Source: an uncultured Bacteroidales bacterium (GTDB taxonomy: Bacteria > Bacteroidota > Bacteroidia > Bacteroidales > WCHB1-69). From it: 22,520 nt of DNA. Below the pieces are notes generated by a model. That model did not search any database. It was not told the DNA's origin and was given only the letters and a program-made list of their open reading frames with translations. The stretch lies in assembly GCA_937949745.1 (NCBI GenBank), contig CALECM010000003.1, positions 1 through 22,520 of the forward strand, given 5' to 3'. Positions 1 through 7,765 of this stretch are shown here, in pieces. The stretch's first letter is position 1. The number at the start of each line of letters is the position of its first letter. The translations under genes and the position numbers were made by a program.

Positions 1-6
1 TGGCTA

Positions 7-49
7 AACTGTAACAACTCCTCCCTACGGTCGTCAGACAGTTACAGTT
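7..49. repeat. 9-bp inverted repeat in non-coding DNA
   Basis: AACTGTAAC at 7-15 is matched by its exact reverse complement GTTACAGTT at 41-49, with a 25-base spacer. It lies in the 333-base stretch before the asnS 3' end, where I find no gene. Bases 50-156 show nothing I can name. The arms could fold as RNA or mark the end of a dispersed element running on into the repeat at 157-185. Nothing in the sequence decides between these. Confidence 0.45.
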
Positions 50-156
50 CTTAACGCCAAAGAACCTTGATTTTTAACGCATCAAAATTTAAAGCGGCTT
101 CTTTACCCGTTGGCTGAGACTTTCAAAGCCAAACGTGAATATAAAATCTTCTATAG

Positions 157-185
157 TTGTCATCCTGAGCGAAGCGAAGGATCTG
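157..185. repeat. Short dispersed repeat, copy 1 (GAGCGAAGCGA core)
   Basis: A core GAGCGAAGCGA is flanked by ATCCT (162-166) and AGGAT (178-182), which pair as a 5-bp stem. A related copy sits at 10477-10504 in the same orientation. The two begin with the same TGTCAT, end with ATCT, and share TGAGCG and AGCGAA inside. From memory, motifs of this kind are frequent between genes in Bacteroidota, but I could not check this. It lies beyond the 3' end of asnS. Confidence 0.6.
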
Positions 186-196
186 ATTTATGAACT

Positions 197-226
197 CCGT
201 ATTTAAGTTACTGAACTTAAATACGG
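197..226. repeat. Perfect 13-bp hairpin, loop ACTG
   Basis: CCGTATTTAAGTT at 197-209 pairs perfectly with AACTTAAATACGG at 214-226 around a four-base loop. It lies about 110 bases beyond the asnS stop in the direction of asnS transcription. Neither side has a T-run, so it is not a textbook intrinsic terminator. It could be an RNA 3'-end hairpin that blocks exonucleases, or a symmetric protein-binding site. Confidence 0.55.
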
Positions 227-274
227 TGACACAGTCGCAAATGAGGATCAATAAATTGATATGAGTATTGAATG

Positions 275-295
275 GGAAAACCAATATGGTTTTCC
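275..295 (-). terminator. Candidate terminator of the sigma factor-asnS transcript
   Basis: GGAAAACCA (275-283) and TGGTTTTCC (287-295) form a 9-bp stem with a three-base loop, 38 bases past the asnS stop. Read on the minus strand the stem ends in UUUUCC and is followed by mixed sequence without a clean U-tract. It is therefore a weak intrinsic terminator at best. Position and orientation fit the end of the minus-strand operon. Confidence 0.45.
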
Positions 296-333
296 TTTCC
301 GGTAAATAAATGCCGACGGACGACGATATAATT

Positions 334-1731
334 TTAGAATTCCGCGTTCATAGGGGTACGGGGAAACGGAATGACATCACGTATATTCGACATACCGGTC
401 ACGAACAACAGCAATCTTTCAAAACCCAGTCCGAAGCCTGCGTGAGGTACCGTACCGAATTTGCGGGTTTCGAGATACCACCACACGTCTTTTTCCGGGA
501 CTCCCATTTCGTTGATACGCCTTAATAACTTTTCGTAGTTCTCTTCCCGTTCGGAGCCACCGATGATCTCGCCTATCTTCGGGAATAAAACATCCATCGC
601 CCGTACCGTTTTCCCGTCGTCATTTTGTTTCATGTAGAAAGCTTTGATGTCTTTCGGATAATCCGTCAGAATTACCGGCTTATGGAAATGTTGTTCTACC
701 AGATATCTTTCATGCTCTGCCTGAAGGTCTATGCCCCATTCCACTTTAAATTCAAATTTCTTACCTGAATTCAATAATATATCAATCGCTTCGGTATAAG
801 TGAGGCGCACGAATTTATTGTCGATCACAAACTGAAGTCTCTGGATTAATTCTTTATCGAACATGTCGTTCAGGAATTGCAGGTCATCCTGGTTATGGTC
901 CAAAGCATACTTAACAAGATACTGAATAAATTCTTCAGCCAGATCCATATTATCATGGATGTCGTTAAAAGCGACTTCCGGCTCGATCATCCAGAATTCC
1001 GCCAGATGTCGCGGAGTATTGCTGTTCTCGGCCCTGAATGTCGGCCCGAAGGTATAAATACCACCTAGAGCCAGAGCGCCCAGTTCGCCTTCCAATTGTC
1101 CTGAGACCGTAAGGCTGGTTGGTTTTCCGAAGAAATCACGGCTGTAATCTACTTCTCCTTCCGGAGTTTTGGGAACATCCTGAAGGTCGAAAGTTGTGAC
1201 ATTGAACATTGCGCCGGCGCCTTCCGCATCGGATCCCGTGATGATGGGAGTATGAAGATAATAAAATCCTTTGTCGTTGAAATACTGATGTATGGCAAAA
1301 GCCATGGCATGACGCAATCTCAGTACGCATCCGAAATAATTGGTCCTGGGACGCAGATGGGCAATTTCCCGCAGGAATTCCATACTGTGACCTTTCTTTT
1401 GCAACGGATAAACTTCCGGATCGGCAGTCCCGTAAAGTTCAATCTTCTCAGCCTGGATCTCAATGGTTTGTCCCTTCCCCTGTGATTCCACCAGTTTCCC
1501 ATCCACTGAGATGGAAGATCCGGTAGTGATCAGTTTCATCATTTCAGGATCGAACTTTTCCAGATCGACCACGACCTGTATATTATGAATAATAGAACCG
1601 TCATTTAATGCAATGAACGCCACTGCGTTATTCCCTCTTTTTGTCCGGACCCATCCTTTTACGTTAACATCGTTTCCAATACCTATACTTTCCGGTTTCT
1701 TAACCAGATCTATTATTTTAGTACGTTTCAT
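334..1731 (-). CDS. asnS: Asparaginyl-tRNA synthetase (class II)
   Basis: Cytoplasmic enzyme that joins asparagine to tRNA-Asn using ATP. The 465 residues match the usual length. An N-terminal OB-fold anticodon-binding domain spans about residues 20-105. The class II catalytic core follows: motif 1 around 150-172 (HTPIITGSDAEGAGAMF), motif 2 around 228-250 (FRAENSNTPRHLAEFW) and motif 3 around 431-449 (GFGLGFERLLLF). The C-terminus PFPRTPMNAEF is typical of AsnRS and separates it from AspRS. The ATG at 1729-1731 lies six bases after the stop of the sigma factor gene, so the two are probably one transcript. I see no promoter of its own in that gap. The call is secure. Confidence 0.97.
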   Translation of the reverse strand: MKRTKIIDLVKKPESIGIGNDVNVKGWVRTKRGNNAVAFIALNDGSIIHNIQVVVDLEKFDPEMMKLITTGSSISVDGKLVESQGKGQTIEIQAEKIELYGTADPEVYPLQKKGHSMEFLREIAHLRPRTNYFGCVLRLRHAMAFAIHQYFNDKGFYYLHTPIITGSDAEGAGAMFNVTTFDLQDVPKTPEGEVDYSRDFFGKPTSLTVSGQLEGELGALALGGIYTFGPTFRAENSNTPRHLAEFWMIEPEVAFNDIHDNMDLAEEFIQYLVKYALDHNQDDLQFLNDMFDKELIQRLQFVIDNKFVRLTYTEAIDILLNSGKKFEFKVEWGIDLQAEHERYLVEQHFHKPVILTDYPKDIKAFYMKQNDDGKTVRAMDVLFPKIGEIIGGSEREENYEKLLRRINEMGVPEKDVWWYLETRKFGTVPHAGFGLGFERLLLFVTGMSNIRDVIPFPRTPMNAEF

Positions 1732-1737
1732 TGTTAT

Positions 1738-2601
1738 TTATCCTAAATATGCTTTCAAATTTTTACACTTGGAAGAATTCTTCAAACGCCGGATAGCTTT
1801 TTCTTTGATCTGCCTTACCCGTTCGCGTGTAAGCTCGAATTTCTCACCGATTTCTTCCAGGGTCATCGGATGTTTGCTGTCCAATCCGAAATAAAGCTTC
1901 AGAATATCCGCTTCCCGCTGAGGCAATGTCGATATAACACGATCGATCTCCGTTCTGAGAGATTCGTAGATCAATCCTTTATCGGGCGTGGGACTTTCTT
2001 CCGATTTAAGCACATCATACATGTTGTTGTCCTCATCCTGGGTAAGGGAGGCATCCATGGAAAGATGCCGTGAGGAATTGCGCATGGAATCTTTTACTTC
2101 GGCTTCGGTAATATCCAAAAGCATGGCTATTTCTTCCGCTTTCGGTTCCCGCTGGAATTCCTGCTCCAACATTGAATAAGCTTTATTGATCTTATTGATG
2201 GTCCCGATTTTGTTTAACGGTAACCTCACGATCCTGGATTGTTCGGCTAAAGCCTGCAGAATGGACTGACGAATCCACCAAACCGCGTAGGATATGAATT
2301 TAAAACCCCTGGTTTCATCAAAACGTTGTGCCGCTTTGATGAGGCCCAGATTACCTTCATTGATAAGGTCGGGAAGGTTCAGTCCCTGATTTTGGTATTG
2401 TTTGGCAACCGATACTACGAATCTTAGGTTGGACTTTGTTAATTTTTCCAAAGCCTGGCGGTCACCTTCTTTGATAAGGCGGGCTAATTTCACCTCTTCT
2501 TCGGCTGTTATTAATTCCACTTTACCAATATCGTGCAGGTATTTATCTAATGATGCGGTCTCACGATTGGTAACCTGTTTCGCAATGTTGAGCTGTCTCA
2601 T
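1738..2601 (-). CDS. rpoD: Primary-type (sigma-70 family) RNA polymerase sigma factor
   Basis: Directs RNA polymerase to promoters. The 287 residues begin with region 1.2 (about 16-45). Region 2 follows (about 52-122) with the core-binding and -10 recognition helices (DLINEGNLGLIKA, RGFKFISYAVWWIRQSI). Region 3 covers about 130-200. Region 4 has the -35 helix-turn-helix (TLEEIGEKFELTRERVRQI, about 247-265). There is no region 1.1, as is usual for the Bacteroidota housekeeping sigma factor. An in-frame TTG two codons upstream could extend it, but the ATG at 2599-2601 gives the expected MRQL start. The leader is fairly long (about 84 bases). The promoters in this window fit the TAnnTTTG class that this sigma type is known to use. 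A close paralogue cannot be excluded. Confidence 0.92.
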   Translation of the reverse strand: MRQLNIAKQVTNRETASLDKYLHDIGKVELITAEEEVKLARLIKEGDRQALEKLTKSNLRFVVSVAKQYQNQGLNLPDLINEGNLGLIKAAQRFDETRGFKFISYAVWWIRQSILQALAEQSRIVRLPLNKIGTINKINKAYSMLEQEFQREPKAEEIAMLLDITEAEVKDSMRNSSRHLSMDASLTQDEDNNMYDVLKSEESPTPDKGLIYESLRTEIDRVISTLPQREADILKLYFGLDSKHPMTLEEIGEKFELTRERVRQIKEKAIRRLKNSSKCKNLKAYLG

Positions 2602-2691
2602 AGGCAAGTAAATTTTCTTTCACTTTACGGTAAAAATGCTTTTTTGTTACGCCGTGTTTCCACATACCCTTCAAACGTGAAAAACGGGATG

Positions 2692-2699
2692 CAAAGGTA
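2692..2699 (-). promoter_or_regulatory. rpoD: -7 element of the sigma factor gene
   Basis: On the minus strand this reads TACCTTTG followed by C, matching Bacteroidota TAnnTTTG. The predicted transcript start is near 2685, giving a leader of about 84 bases. No clear -33 TTG is visible at the usual spacing. Confidence 0.6.
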
Positions 2700-2740
2700 A
2701 TAAAAATATTTCATTACTATTTCATTATGAATATTATTTG

Positions 2741-2748
2741 TACTTTTG
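2741..2748 (+). promoter_or_regulatory. -7 element of the ccsBA gene
   Basis: TACTTTTG matches TAnnTTTG and lies 26 bases before the ATG at 2775. It decides the start codon. An upstream in-frame ATG at 2727 would lie before the predicted transcript start (about 2754) and so is unlikely to be used. No good -33 element is visible. Confidence 0.6.
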
Positions 2749-2774
2749 AGGCAATAACAGACCCGGTTATTCCC

Positions 2775-5000
2775 ATGACAAAAAAGATCCCGATTTTCTT
2801 GTATATAGTCATCATGGCTGTGCTCGCGGTAGCTACTCTCATGGAATGGCGCTTTGGCACACCGTTTATAAAGGATCATATTTACCGGCAATGGTGGTTT
2901 GTGATTCTTTGGTCTTTGCTATTTTTGTATATTATATTATTAATAATTAAATTAAAATTATATAGTAGGATTTCTGTATTTTTTATTCACTTGTCATTTC
3001 TCTTCATATTGGGTGGAGGGTTCCTTACATTCCTTACCGGAAAATCGTCGACTTTGCATTTAAGGCAGCAACAGTCGGTAAACTATGGCATTAATACGGA
3101 TAAAAATACAAAGCTCGTCCTTCCTTTTGACATTATACTGGAATCATTCGAAATCGAGTATTATCCCGGGACCAATACTCCGGCTGACTACATCAGCCAT
3201 ATCAGTATCGAAGGAACCAAAAAGGTAAGGATGACGGTTTCCATGAACCGGATAGGATCATATCAGGGATATCGTTTGTATCAGAATTCGTATGACCGGG
3301 ATTTACAGGGAAGCAATCTCACCGTAAAATATGACCCGTGGGGAATCGGCATTACCTATTTCGGATATTTATTGTTCTTTATCGGTATTGTATTTTATTT
3401 CTTTTCGCCGAAATCCAATTTCAGAAAATTACTCAGGCATCCGTTACTCAAGATTTCGTTGATCGCGATTCCTATCTCTGTATGCGGCTGTGGAAAAACA
3501 TATGGATCCGGTACTCTACCCGGAGATATGGCGAATGATTTCGGTGAAATACTGATTTATCATAATGGACGTATAATGCCGTTACAAACCTATGCCAAAG
3601 ATTTCACGCTGAAATTGTCAGGGAAAAATCATTACCTGGATTTTAGTCCCGAACAGGTATTGGCAGGGTGGATTTTTTATCCGCGGGAATGGCAACAGGA
3701 ACCCATGATCAAAGTAAAAAACAAATCCCTCCGGACTCAATATCAGTGGGGGAAAAACATAGCATTATCTGATCTTTTTGACGAATCCGGCCGTTATAAA
3801 TTTACTTCTCAGACGAACTCTTCCGGCAATCAGGGGAAGGTATCTCCTGTATTGAAATCGATCGGAGAGATTAACGAGAAAGTGGAACTGATCATGATGT
3901 TACAATCGGGAATCCCGTTAAAAATATTTCCTGTTATGGAAGGAGGGTTTATCCGATGGTATTCTCCTGCCGATTCACTTCCACCCGCTGTGCCTTCCGA
4001 GCAACGTCTCTTCATAAAAAATTATTTCGGATTACTACATACGGCAATCACCAATCATGATCATGTGCAAATGGAATTTCTATTTCGTGCTTTAAAAAAT
4101 TATCAACGCGATATTGCGGGAGAATCTATGCCTTCTCCGGCCAAAATCCGGACGGAGATTCTATACAACCGGATTAATTTCAGTTCTGTTTTGTTTAAAG
4201 GTAATCTTACGGCAGGAATACTGGCGTTGTTATATTTTATCCTTACCCTGTTTGGCAAATTACAGAGGACCAGCTTGATTCGTAAACTTTTTTTAGGGTA
4301 CCTGATCATTGCTTTTATCTTCCATAGTGGCGGATTAATATTGAGATCTGTTATAAGCGGGCATTTACCGATGAGCAACGGATTCGAGACGATGCTTTTT
4401 GTTTCGGGATGTATCATGCTGATCACTTTATTATTCCAGCGCAGGATTCCGCTATTGATGCCTTCGGGATTGCTTTTATCCGGTTTTACCTTGTTGGTAG
4501 CCCATATCAGCTCGATGAACCCTCAGATCACACCTTTGGTTCCCGTACTAAACTCCCCGCTTTTAAGTTTACATGTATCGGTCATTATGTTTTCTTACGC
4601 ATTGTTCGCTTTCCTGTTCCTGAACGGTATCCTTTCGATCTCACTTTATTACATTCAAAAACGTAACCACCCTTATATAGCAGTAAAACATCTGCTGCAA
4701 TTGACCTTGGTAAGCAGGATATTTCTTTACCCTGCCGTTTTTCTTTTAGGGACAGGGATTTTTATCGGGGCCATATGGGCTAATATCTCATGGGGAACCT
4801 ACTGGTCTTGGGATCCGAAAGAGGTGTGGGCATTGATCACATTCATGATGTACGGGCTAGCGCTTCATTTTCCCATAAATGGAAAATCGGGGAAACCGAT
4901 TCGTTTCCACCTGTTTTTAATTTTGGCTTTCGGAACCGTACTGATGACCTATTTCGGAGTGAATTTCCTTTTAGGCGGAATGCATAGTTACGGAGGTTAG
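2775..5000 (+). CDS. ccsBA: Fused ResB/CcsA-type cytochrome c biogenesis (heme lyase) protein
   Basis: Membrane protein expected to move heme across the cytoplasmic membrane and attach it to apocytochrome c (System II). Length 741 residues. The N-terminal quarter resembles ResB/CcsB: three hydrophobic segments, the third with a histidine (FFIHLSF), a periplasmic stretch, and another membrane segment around 190-210. A soluble middle part follows. The C-terminal third is CcsA: several membrane helices, GHLPMSN, SLHVS, the tryptophan-rich WWD motif WGTYWSWDPKEVWAL from W673, and a terminal MHSYGG. The conserved histidines are candidate heme ligands. Fused CcsBA proteins are known in Bacteroidota and Epsilonproteobacteria. 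No cytochrome or thioredoxin partner is adjacent. The stop overlaps that of the convergent yigZ-type gene. Confidence 0.87.
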   Translation: MTKKIPIFLYIVIMAVLAVATLMEWRFGTPFIKDHIYRQWWFVILWSLLFLYIILLIIKLKLYSRISVFFIHLSFLFILGGGFLTFLTGKSSTLHLRQQQSVNYGINTDKNTKLVLPFDIILESFEIEYYPGTNTPADYISHISIEGTKKVRMTVSMNRIGSYQGYRLYQNSYDRDLQGSNLTVKYDPWGIGITYFGYLLFFIGIVFYFFSPKSNFRKLLRHPLLKISLIAIPISVCGCGKTYGSGTLPGDMANDFGEILIYHNGRIMPLQTYAKDFTLKLSGKNHYLDFSPEQVLAGWIFYPREWQQEPMIKVKNKSLRTQYQWGKNIALSDLFDESGRYKFTSQTNSSGNQGKVSPVLKSIGEINEKVELIMMLQSGIPLKIFPVMEGGFIRWYSPADSLPPAVPSEQRLFIKNYFGLLHTAITNHDHVQMEFLFRALKNYQRDIAGESMPSPAKIRTEILYNRINFSSVLFKGNLTAGILALLYFILTLFGKLQRTSLIRKLFLGYLIIAFIFHSGGLILRSVISGHLPMSNGFETMLFVSGCIMLITLLFQRRIPLLMPSGLLLSGFTLLVAHISSMNPQITPLVPVLNSPLLSLHVSVIMFSYALFAFLFLNGILSISLYYIQKRNHPYIAVKHLLQLTLVSRIFLYPAVFLLGTGIFIGAIWANISWGTYWSWDPKEVWALITFMMYGLALHFPINGKSGKPIRFHLFLILAFGTVLMTYFGVNFLLGGMHSYGG

Positions 5001-5602
5001 CGCAGGAATTTGACCTTCAAACCGGGTATTTTCCTCAAAGCTTCCAAAATCCGGTCCGCATCCCGGCGTCTTAACGTAAAATCGAGTATATACCGGTCTT
5101 CGTACGACTGTCCGTTTATTTTAATGCCATCGTGTTTTAAAATTTGCATAACCGGATTCATCGCGGCATAGTCGAACCTGATCTCATAAGTCTCATCAAT
5201 GGTCTTTTCGATGATCGTATTGGCTTCTATGGCATCTTTCGCGGCCGTGCGGTAAGCGTTGATCAAACCCGGAACACCTAATTTAGTTCCTCCGAAATAC
5301 CGTACTACCACAATTAAGACGTTGGTAATATCATGGGATAGAAGTTGTCCGTATATTGGTCGTCCGGCGGTGCTGGAAGGTTCGCCGTCATCGTTCATAC
5401 GGAAAACGGCTTTATCGGGCCCCAGGATATAGGCATAACAATGATGGCGGGCATCATAATATTTTTTCTTAATTTCGGCAAGTTTCCCTTTGATCTCTTC
5501 CTCTGAGGTTACCGGAAGGGCGAAAGCGATAAATTTGCTCCCTTTCTCCGTATAGATGCCTTGAGATTCATGTTGCAGGGTTTTATAGGTGTCTTCGAAC
5601 AT
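4997..5602 (-). CDS. yigZ: YigZ / IMPACT family protein
   Basis: The 201 residues have the family's two-domain layout: the N-terminal UPF0029/Impact domain (about 10-118) and a C-terminal DUF1949-like domain (about 135-195). The diagnostic signature is present: DDGEPSSTAGRPI and VVVRYFGGTKLGVPGL. The eukaryotic relative IMPACT regulates the kinase GCN2. The bacterial role is not settled, and a translation- or nucleic-acid-related function is only inferred. The gene starts 20 bases inside the end of ribD, so translation is probably coupled. Its stop overlaps the stop of the convergent ccsBA-type gene, leaving no room for a terminator. Confidence 0.92.
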   Translation of the reverse strand: MFEDTYKTLQHESQGIYTEKGSKFIAFALPVTSEEEIKGKLAEIKKKYYDARHHCYAYILGPDKAVFRMNDDGEPSSTAGRPIYGQLLSHDITNVLIVVVRYFGGTKLGVPGLINAYRTAAKDAIEANTIIEKTIDETYEIRFDYAAMNPVMQILKHDGIKINGQSYEDRYILDFTLRRRDADRILEALRKIPGLKVKFLR

Positions 5603-6578
5603 AATGAACCGTATTATTCGTAACCTTCAGTTCCGCATCATAAGCCAAATTTAAGGAAGGAGCCGGCAGCCCTTCTTCCCAGTAGTGGTCGCCCGTCAGT
5701 ATCCGGATTTCATCCCATAAACCCGCATCTAAGAATTTATATAAGGTTTTGGGTCCTCCTTCCACGATAACCGATTGTATTTTTTCCCGGTAAAGGATAT
5801 CCGAAGCTTCCTTGATATGATCCGGCAGGAACTGAACAGACTGGTCTGTTTCCGGGCTGGCTTTCTGATTACTTATGACAAACCGTTTAGGATTTTTTCC
5901 CGGGTAATAACGGGTAGTCAGTTGAGGTCTGTCGTTTTTCCAGGTATTATATCCCACCAGTATCGCATCTTCTTCGCTTCTCCATTTGTGGACGATAGTT
6001 CTCAATTCCCTGTTTGTGATCCAGTGGGCGCCAATATCTTCCGGATTGCGATGCGCAACATCCATGAAACCGTCGGCCGTACGGGCCCACTTTAAAATGA
6101 TGTAAGGCCGTTTAAGGAGATGATACGTAAAAAACCGTTTGTTGAGTTCTTTACATTGCTCATCCAGGATATGGGTCACGGTTTCAATGCCTGCATCGTT
6201 GAGCATGCGTATGCCCTGTCCGTTTACTTTCGCATTGGGGTCGATATTGCCGATCACCACTTTCGGGATCCCGTAACTGATGATCGCTTCGGCACATGGA
6301 GGTGTTTTTCCATAGTGGGAACACGGTTCCAGATTGACATAAAGCGTCGATTCTTTGATAAGTTCCGGATCTTTCACACTTCTGATGGCGTCGATTTCAG
6401 CGTGCGACTTGCCGTATTCCCGGTGAAATCCTTCCCCTATGATTTTATTCCGGGCCACCAGGACCGCCCCTACTAACGGATTGGGTTGTACCCGTCCCAA
6501 ACCTAAAGATGCGAGGGAAAGGCATCTCCGCATAAAAGATTCATGTATGGAAAAATCATTTTCCATAAGCTCATTCAT
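5583..6578 (-). CDS. ribD: Bifunctional riboflavin deaminase/reductase RibD
   Basis: Catalyses the second and third steps of riboflavin synthesis: deamination of the pyrimidinone, then NADPH-dependent reduction of the ribose. Length 331 residues. The N-terminal cytidine-deaminase-like domain (about 11-150) keeps the zinc ligands His59 (SHAEIDA) and Cys86/Cys95 (LEPCSHYGKTPPCAEA), with Glu61 as general acid/base. The C-terminal reductase domain (about 157-331) has LKWARTADG and VEGGP (about 272). The start ATG (6576-6578) overlaps the upstream DUF4340-like gene by 8 bases. A second ATG four codons in is possible. No other rib gene is in the window, and I see no FMN riboswitch upstream. Confidence 0.95.
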   Translation of the reverse strand: MNELMENDFSIHESFMRRCLSLASLGLGRVQPNPLVGAVLVARNKIIGEGFHREYGKSHAEIDAIRSVKDPELIKESTLYVNLEPCSHYGKTPPCAEAIISYGIPKVVIGNIDPNAKVNGQGIRMLNDAGIETVTHILDEQCKELNKRFFTYHLLKRPYIILKWARTADGFMDVAHRNPEDIGAHWITNRELRTIVHKWRSEEDAILVGYNTWKNDRPQLTTRYYPGKNPKRFVISNQKASPETDQSVQFLPDHIKEASDILYREKIQSVIVEGGPKTLYKFLDAGLWDEIRILTGDHYWEEGLPAPSLNLAYDAELKVTNNTVHYVRRHL

Positions 6579-7656
6579 CTTTATTCAAAAAATAGGATAA
6601 TGGTTGTACCTGCCTGTCGAAATGAAAATACTGCATACTGTAGAGAGTGGATTCATCCCCGTCCACAATTGCGTAAAACCGGTCGAGGTCCCAATCGAAT
6701 TCGGAAGGGTCTATATCCTGGAATTCGCTTAAACTAATGCCTCCGTCGTAGGTACGGCGGTATAATTTCGCTTCCGTGGTTTTACCTTCCACGTCCGTGA
6801 CGGTGATGATTTTAAAAAGGTTGAATTTTAATACGGAATCTATCTGTTCCCGGGAAAGGGAGGTTTCGATATATTCGAAATTCTTATTCCTGAATTCCGA
6901 AAGCATATCGATCATTTTGATGGTATCCCAATCCATAATTCTTTCATTTTTATAATCGTAAAGATCGAAAAAACGCGGGCCCGTTTTCTCAACCCGGAAG
7001 GATTCTTCAGGATTTTCAAAGTCTTTAAATTCAGCTGTTTGTATGCGTGTTATTTTCGTTTCGAAAATGCGGTGGGTGATCCATTCCAACGGGAACTGGG
7101 AATATTGCGGCGTTAAGAATCCCCGGAAGCCTGGTATATGTACGATATAAGGTTCGTCAGTACCTTCAAGGTAAGCGAAATTGGCCACGTTATCCTGGGT
7201 GGCGGGGCCCATATAATAAGATTTCGTTTTTCTTTCTTTATCAAAAAATTTGATTCCGAATATGGTGAAAAGAGGTTTTTTCTCATAGATTTCCACTTTG
7301 ACGGAATTGATGGCTAAAACCGAATTGACATTGTTTTGTGCGGTTTTAGCCACCGATTGCCTGACTCTTATATTTTGCATGGTGGAAAGTATGCCGCCTA
7401 TCTTTTCCGGCATCGCCGTAAGAGAATCGTTTACCGTCCATCCGTGCGGTGTTTTCGTTAACAACACGGTATTCCCGTGCATATCCGCCAGGAAGATTTT
7501 GCTCACCCGGGAAGTATCCTCGATAGCAAAAATGGTAGAGGAGGGGCCCAATTTGCCGTTAGCCCGGAAAACACCATTTTCATAAAGGATAACAAAAACT
7601 GAAATCACCACCAGAACAATAGCGATAATGAGATATATTACATTCTTCTTTTTCAT
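6571..7656 (-). CDS. Membrane-anchored DUF4340-like protein
   Basis: The 361 residues start with a short basic stretch and one hydrophobic helix (about 5-25), then about 330 residues that should lie outside the cytoplasmic membrane. This second part is rich in beta-type sequence. The pattern looks like DUF4340: an early segment on residual potency or comparison (TPHGWTVND) and a repeat-like second half (GPRFFDLYDY...). This family call is by overall resemblance and is tentative. There is no enzyme motif I recognise. It heads the operon with ribD and the YigZ-type gene and overlaps ribD by 8 bases. Its promoter faces that of the ABC gene. Function unknown. Confidence 0.7.
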   Translation of the reverse strand: MKKKNVIYLIIAIVLVVISVFVILYENGVFRANGKLGPSSTIFAIEDTSRVSKIFLADMHGNTVLLTKTPHGWTVNDSLTAMPEKIGGILSTMQNIRVRQSVAKTAQNNVNSVLAINSVKVEIYEKKPLFTIFGIKFFDKERKTKSYYMGPATQDNVANFAYLEGTDEPYIVHIPGFRGFLTPQYSQFPLEWITHRIFETKITRIQTAEFKDFENPEESFRVEKTGPRFFDLYDYKNERIMDWDTIKMIDMLSEFRNKNFEYIETSLSREQIDSVLKFNLFKIITVTDVEGKTTEAKLYRRTYDGGISLSEFQDIDPSEFDWDLDRFYAIVDGDESTLYSMQYFHFDRQVQPLSYFLNKDE

Positions 7657-7676
7657 AATAAAATTATTTCCAGATG

Positions 7677-7684
7677 CAAAAGTA
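7677..7684 (-). promoter_or_regulatory. -7 element of the DUF4340-ribD-yigZ operon
   Basis: Reads TACTTTTG then C on the minus strand, 20 bases before the ATG at 7656. This predicts a very short leader. It is one half of a divergent promoter pair whose other -7 element is at 7737-7744. Confidence 0.6.
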
Positions 7685-7736
7685 ATGAAAATGTTTACTT
7701 CATAAATAGGGAATATTCACATACCCTAAAAAATAG

Positions 7737-7744
7737 TATTTTTG
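7737..7744 (+). promoter_or_regulatory. -7 element of the ABC ATPase gene
   Basis: TATTTTTG then C lies 21 bases before the ATG at 7766. It rules out the in-frame TTG at 7742, which overlaps the element itself and would precede the transcript start. No clear -33 element. Confidence 0.6.
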
Positions 7745-7765
7745 CTCCCACATTTAAAGATTGTT

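Noticed and set aside
2602..2607. TTG start two codons upstream of the sigma factor ATG
   Set aside because: The ATG at 2599-2601 gives the usual MRQL beginning of this family.
2727..2774. Upstream ATG at 2727 for the ccsBA-type gene
   Set aside because: It precedes the predicted transcript start set by the -7 element at 2741-2748.
2625..2891. 88-codon minus-strand frame in the divergent region
   Set aside because: Runs through both promoters and into the ccsBA-type gene; no family resemblance.
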